From Xiphias gladius (lineage: Eukaryota > Chordata > Actinopteri > Istiophoriformes > Xiphiidae), in assembly GCF_016859285.1 (NCBI RefSeq), contig NC_053400.1, positions 17,068,001 through 17,132,000 on the forward strand: a stretch of 64,000 nt of DNA, in the 5' to 3' direction. The notes below the pieces were generated by a model. That model had not been told where the DNA came from, searched no databases, and saw only the letters and a list, made by a program, of their open reading frames with translations. Of this stretch, positions 59,960 through 64,000 are shown one piece after another. Each line of letters opens with the position of its first letter. The stretch's first letter is position 1. The position numbers and the translations under genes are program-made.

Positions 59960-62296
59960 TTACGAGAACAGACAGCTGGGTTGCATATGGGCTAGTGCAC
60001 CGGCTGCAGTGCTGGCGTGGAGGGCCTGTGTCAGGCTCTTGCCCATTGAGTAGCCTCTGCGGTGCACAGTGTCAGATTTGGAAGACACAGGTACCTGATA
60101 CCTCTTGGGGACAGAAACACTTATAGCAGAGAACAAGTGTGGGTTATGCTGACATGTCCGGTACTTGGAGGTTAGGGCTGCAGAGTCACTGGGAAGCTCT
60201 GTGTTAGCAGCAGGGTCCACTCTTGTTCCTCTCGTCTCACTCTTCTTATCAAACATGAAACAGTTTTCCTCCAAGGTTTCTGCCTCTGAGGCCTTCTTGC
60301 CAGAGCAGAGCTGGCCACCAACCTTTGGACTCAGGTGTGGTGACTTGATTGGTGGTAAAAATGTAAAGTTTTTAATGGGAACCACTGTATTATTGGGCCT
60401 GTGGCTGTGTTTCTGGGGCTTAGTGGGCCTGTTATCTGACACAGAGTATTTTGAGGACAGATGGTGAGGCTGTGGGGGAGTCTCTCTGAGTTTCCCTTCC
60501 TCCTCTATCTTTTCTCCATGTAAGAGGTGTGACGTAGTTTTCTTTGTGGCATTGAGGACAGGCCATTCTGAGGCTTCTGGCTGCAGAGCTGCCACGGCAG
60601 TGTTACTCCAAGATCCCACCTGCTGGTTTAATGGCATGGATTTCTTAAAGCTGCTATGAGGGCCTGCATGCAACTCACAGTGGTGCTCTGTAATACTGGC
60701 TGAGCTGTCTGCATTAGGGAGTGTTGGGTCAACAGACAAGGGGGTCGGCTTGTCAGCCTCCTTCTGCTTTGGTTTCCTGTATGTCTTCTGAGTTAGAAGT
60801 ATGCCGCTCAGTGGAGCAACTCTGGCCCAACCCCGGACCTGTTTTAAAATTAAGAGAAAACAGTTTTGATATGTTTAAACTGAAAACGCAGCAGGGGAAT
60901 TACTTATTGGGCCAAGTTAAATTTAAAAGTGCGGTAGTTGAAATGAAGCTAATATTTGTGTGTGAGATTGTATAAATCACAAACGTGTCACTTGACACCC
61001 CCTCTAACCAATAAAATCAAAGGTTATTTAATATGTTTATAACATTTGTTGCTACATGGAAGTGAAGGAGACAAGAGCACATGTTGAGTCGCATGCATGT
61101 AAGTCCAATTTAAACACACACACATAAAATATATAAAAATCATTAAGCAAAACAAATATTACTAGAAAGCCCAAGATTTCTAAAAATTAGTGCATAAAAC
61201 CTTTAAATACTCCACGCCGTGTACAACTGACAAAGTCCTATTATGGGATAGAAATGTCCATAATGACTCCATCTATTCTTCTATTGTTGCGATATAGAGG
61301 ATCAGACAATTTACACATATATCTTTCTTAGGTTGATGTTTCTAAGTTTTATGGCAAGGTGAAAGGCAAAGCTATGCCTGTTCCTGAGAGCAGTGAGGAC
61401 CGTGAGAGTTGCAGCGATGAGGGCGAGGTAGTTGTACGAGTGGAAGACAGGAATGATGAGCATGAGGAAGACAGCGCCAGTCAGAGTAATGGCAGTGAGG
61501 AGGGCCATGGGGAGAATGAGATGCGCAAAGTGCAGGAAATGTGATGTGCACCTGCGCTTCACACCAAAAAATATCTGCCTGGAGTTTCATGAGTGAGAGA
61601 TGGATGCATATCAGCAGGGGACATTTCTAACATGTCCAGTGAGGAGATTCAGCCTATGTTTCGTTACATGAATTATCACTGTATACACCCAAATTAATAA
61701 TTCACAGACTTCTATCTTGATCATTTTTGTTTTGTCAGATAGATCCTTCAATAAATGAAGAAACTTATTTCTTAATAAAATATGTTCATGGATACTTATG
61801 CCATTGTTCGTTAATGAATTGTTTTTTTACATTGGGATATCCTGAAAAAATACAGTATATATTATACCCTAATGGGACGTAGTAATTTATAAATGAAGGC
61901 ACCCCCCAATATTTGTTATTCTCATATAAAAGTGTAGATTATACAATTTTGCCACTGACACCAAACTGTGACAGAAGACACTTAGAAATCAACATGTGCA
62001 ACTGGCACAACCTACTTAAAAGAAACATTAACTAAATCAGATAAAAGCTGGCAGAAAAAAGTTTAGCAGTAAGAGTATATTCATTCACTTACAGCTTCTT
62101 CCACACCCGAGTAACAATGATACTCATGTGGCTCGAGTTGTTCCCAGAAGTCCTCCTCACTAATATCTAGAAGGACATCAGCATGTCTCCCCTCTGCAGT
62201 CTGGTAAGGCTGCTCCCCAGCTGCATCCTCCTGAGTTGGAAGCTCCTTATCTGAGCCAGCCACAGCTCTGTGATCCACTTCTGGTAAGGCCGCCAT
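59960..62296 (-). CDS. Uncharacterised protein, C16orf46 homologue
   Basis: Two minus-strand coding exons: 62296-62093 and 60838-59960, in phase 0, giving 360 codons plus stop (human C16orf46 about 395). Junction motifs are GCT|GTAAGT and AAACAG|GTC. The best family match spans the junction: GVEEA-VRGWARVAPLSGILL against human GWEEAVQGWGRTSPAACIW. Upstream, DVLLDISEEDFWEQLEPHEY resembles the human LLDVSD region, and FTFLPPIKS resembles LLVLPPLKA. The rest is low-complexity, Ser/Pro/Lys-rich and probably disordered; no enzyme motif or membrane segment is seen. Function is unknown. The place right after atmin on the opposite strand is the same as in human 16q23.2 and supports orthology. An exon further downstream cannot be excluded, though a poly(A) signal follows closely. 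Confidence 0.82.
60839..62092 (-). other. Intron of the C16orf46 homologue
   Basis: Minus-strand intron with GTAAGT donor and a T/A-rich acceptor ending AAACAG. It contains the possible piggyBac remnant at 61329-61620. Confidence 0.8.
61329..61620 (+). mobile_element. Possible piggyBac-type transposase remnant
   Basis: In one plus-strand frame, 61522-61596 reads CAKCRKCDVHLRFTPKNICL then EFHE and a stop, which resembles the Cys/His-rich C-terminal end of piggyBac transposases (pattern ...KCDVxLCxxPxxxCFxxFH). In another frame, 61329-61547 is open and very acidic (SSEDRESCSDEGE, DEHEEDSASQS), like the acidic N-terminal part of such proteins. If both readings are right, this is an internally deleted remnant. 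No TTAA-flanked terminal repeats were found, and both matches are weak. Confidence 0.3.
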
Positions 62297-62694
62297 TATT
62301 AAGTTAGCTTAGGTACTTCATGGGGAGATTTACAAAAGGACATTAATAAATAAAAAACACAGACAGTGTAGTCTACGCCAAAATATCCTGCAGAATTCAT
62401 GCAGCTTAGTGCTTTGAGTCAAGTTACACAGACGGTTTAGCTTTAAACGTCGGGAGGCTTGATACTGAGCGTTACACCAGTTTGTCAAACGCAGACATCA
62501 CTCACCGAAATGAGGCAGGTCGCGGACCCCTGTTGCATTTCGAACGGGTCTGTATCCGTCTCCCCGTGTCAGAAAATCGCTCCTCACACAGACGTGCTGC
62601 CGTCCGTCCTGATGGTTTTGTCTCCGGCCGACAGAGCCGTCCCCGACAGAAGTGTACGGGGCCGTTAAAGCCCCTACGGACGAACCGCAAAGCT

Positions 62695-62760
62695 GTCGTC
62701 ATGGCAACCCGCAGAGGCAGCGCCGGAGAGACGTGACGTAGGGGGAAAAAAAGGGGCGGG
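62695..62760. promoter_or_regulatory. GC-rich promoter area with X-box-like, CRE-like and GC-box motifs
   Basis: GTCGTCATGGCAAC at 62695-62708 resembles an RFX X-box (GTNRCC..RGYAAC), with a perfect right half and one mismatch in the left. TGACGTA at 62734-62740 is a CRE-like half site and GGGGCGGG at 62753-62760 is a GC box. The area lies about 400 bases upstream of the C16orf46-homologue ATG and about 670 upstream of the PPP1R3 ATG, so it may serve one or both. Binding is inferred only. Confidence 0.45.
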
Positions 62761-63431
62761 CTGGGTGCGCTCGTGCTGCAGCCCGCACTGCCCATGATGA
62801 GTTATTGCTACAACTCTGTTATGCAATGGGCTGCGTCTTACTACATCACAGAAATGCCAAAATTAAGTTCAAATATTTGTTAAAAAAAATTTTGTTTTGC
62901 ATTTCTTTTGTTTTTCCTGTAGGGCTACAGAGGTCATGGCGATGCCACGACGAGAAAAAGGGGAAGTTAACCGGTTTATTACTTGTGAAGGAGGAAACCA
63001 TTTTGATTAGTCACAACGCTCACTTCTGCACGTAGACCTAGAGTAGACGTCAAACTCTCTCCCATACGGGTCCGAGTCAGCGGTGTGAGGGCGCAGTATG
63101 TTCACGACGTGACAATGGAATCGAGCGGTGGTTGCTGCGAAGAGAGAGGTATTCTCATTCCCTTGTTTGGTTTTTTTTTTGCAATGCGCAGGCAGTGAGA
63201 CCCGTGTTCTTAGCAAACGCCGAAGTTTGAAGTGAGCAGGAGCAAATTCGCACTTTGCTGGCGCACAACAACAGCTTGGTTTATTGGTCCGGAGCTGCAC
63301 AGTGTCAGCTTCTGACGCGGCCGGAGCGCCTATCTGCGAGGGGGACGCTGACACCTGACGGCTCCATCCCTCGACTCGCCGGTCTTTTCCATCACGACCT
63401 CTTCGTTTCTGCAGTGCAGGGACTGCGTTTT
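62761..63431 (+). other. Upstream / 5'UTR of the PPP1R3-family gene
   Basis: GC content rises toward 63432. A good acceptor-like site (TTTGTTTTTCCTGTAG) ends at 62922, so a 5'UTR exon may begin there. The frame of the gene is open well upstream of 63432 but has no in-frame ATG in the ~130 bases before it. Confidence 0.4.
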
Positions 63432-64000
63432 ATGGAAGCGGAGTCCGTGCATCCTGTCGTAGTCATGCTGCCCCCAAAGAACTGCCTGCCGAGGAACTAC
63501 AGCTGCATAGCCGGACTGTTCGGAAGCCTGGCGGCGGCAAACCCGCGGCTTGAAGATGGGGAAGATTTCGACATGACGAACGCCACCTGTGAGCCCATCG
63601 AGAGCCCCGTGGTGGACGAGAGACCACGGGGCAGGGAGGTCTCCCTGAAGCCCCAGAGTCCAAATCTGCGTCGGAGATGCAAGTCGCTGCCCACACCCAC
63701 GGAGAGAGCAAAGTTGGAGATCTCCCGCAGCAGAAGTCCAACGAGTCAAAAGAAAGTCCGGTTCGCCGACTCACTGGGCCTAGAGCTCATTTCAGTGAAG
63801 CATTTCGACGATGCAGATGTGCCAGAAGTGCCGGAGCGCATTCTGGCCAAGCTGCCCAAAGGTCCCCTCCACCTTAATCATTTGGACACGAAATTCCCCC
63901 GGGCTCCTGCGCAGTCGGTGTTCATGGAGTTGCAGTTCACCAACCCGGGCACACTACCGGGGTTTGAGCAGAAAGTGAGGGAGGTGAAAGTCATGCTGGA
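63432..64000 (+). CDS. Protein phosphatase 1 regulatory subunit 3 family (glycogen-targeting), partial
   Basis: The window ends inside this gene; about 189 codons are visible without a stop or intron. Start 63432 is the first ATG; 63465 (VMLPPKN, G at -3) is an alternative. The PP1-docking RVxF motif is KKVRFAD at residues ~107-112, followed by SLGLELISVKHFDDADVPEV. N-terminal PRNYSCIAGL matches PRNLSFIAAL of human PPP1R3E, and SRSRSPTSQKKVRFADSLGL matches SRSRSPDTRKRVRFADALGL. ISVKHF also recalls PPP1R3G, so the subtype is E-like but not settled. By family knowledge these subunits bring PP1 to glycogen through a CBM21 domain and activate glycogen synthase; that domain would begin beyond the window edge, just after PGFEQKVREVKVMLE. 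Confidence 0.85.
   Translation, partial: MEAESVHPVVVMLPPKNCLPRNYSCIAGLFGSLAAANPRLEDGEDFDMTNATCEPIESPVVDERPRGREVSLKPQSPNLRRRCKSLPTPTERAKLEISRSRSPTSQKKVRFADSLGLELISVKHFDDADVPEVPERILAKLPKGPLHLNHLDTKFPRAPAQSVFMELQFTNPGTLPGFEQKVREVKVML

Noticed and set aside
61311-61562. Hydrophobic minus-strand frame resembling a membrane protein
   Set aside because: It lies inside an intron, matches no family I know, and is the reverse reading of an acidic stretch.
1-64000. CRISPR array, operon or bacterial mobile system
   Set aside because: Introns, vertebrate poly(A) signals and fish repeats throughout; no regularly spaced repeats with unique spacers were seen.

Overview
The window looks like nuclear DNA from a teleost fish, probably a percomorph; the species cannot be told. 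The evidence is AT-rich non-coding sequence, genes split by GT-AG introns, vertebrate poly(A) signals, and fish-type repeats: Tc1/mariner copies, L2-like LINE tails, and a palindromic 'TTATTAGGTACACCT' element. There is one 500-N assembly gap. No operon, CRISPR array, RNA gene or virus-derived element was recognised.

Layout. About 1-9.9 kb is gene-poor and repeat-rich: a palindromic element split by a decayed Tc1 copy, the N gap, and a TAACCC-type fish repeat. cdyl2 (+, 10212-33696, 7 coding exons) fills the next third. Its 12-kb first intron holds an interstitial telomere-like tract, a Tc1 copy inside another dispersed repeat, and an antisense L2-like LINE. After the cdyl2 3'UTR and a second Tc1 copy come cmc2 (-, 39802-40256), cenpn (+, 43580-48645), atmin (+, 50237-55840), the C16orf46 orthologue (-, 59960-62296), and the first ~190 codons of a PPP1R3-family gene (+, from 63432) cut by the window edge.

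The order CDYL2-CMC2-CENPN-ATMIN-C16orf46 matches human 16q23.2, which supports the gene names independently of the protein matches. The genes do not form one pathway. They are chromatin readout (cdyl2), mitochondrial cytochrome oxidase biogenesis (cmc2), centromere specification (cenpn), DNA-damage and dynein light chain regulation (atmin), an uncharacterised protein, and glycogen metabolism (ppp1r3). cmc2 and cenpn are divergent. C16orf46 and ppp1r3 are also divergent across a GC-rich promoter area. I found no clearly new biological system. The points most worth a second look are a telomere-like tract flanked by an 8-bp duplication, a GC-AG intron in atmin, two Tc1 copies sharing the same loss of the catalytic glutamate, nested transposons with a nearby empty-site comparator, and a PPP1R3 gene beside a CDYL-family block, which echoes the human CDYL-PPP1R3G linkage.
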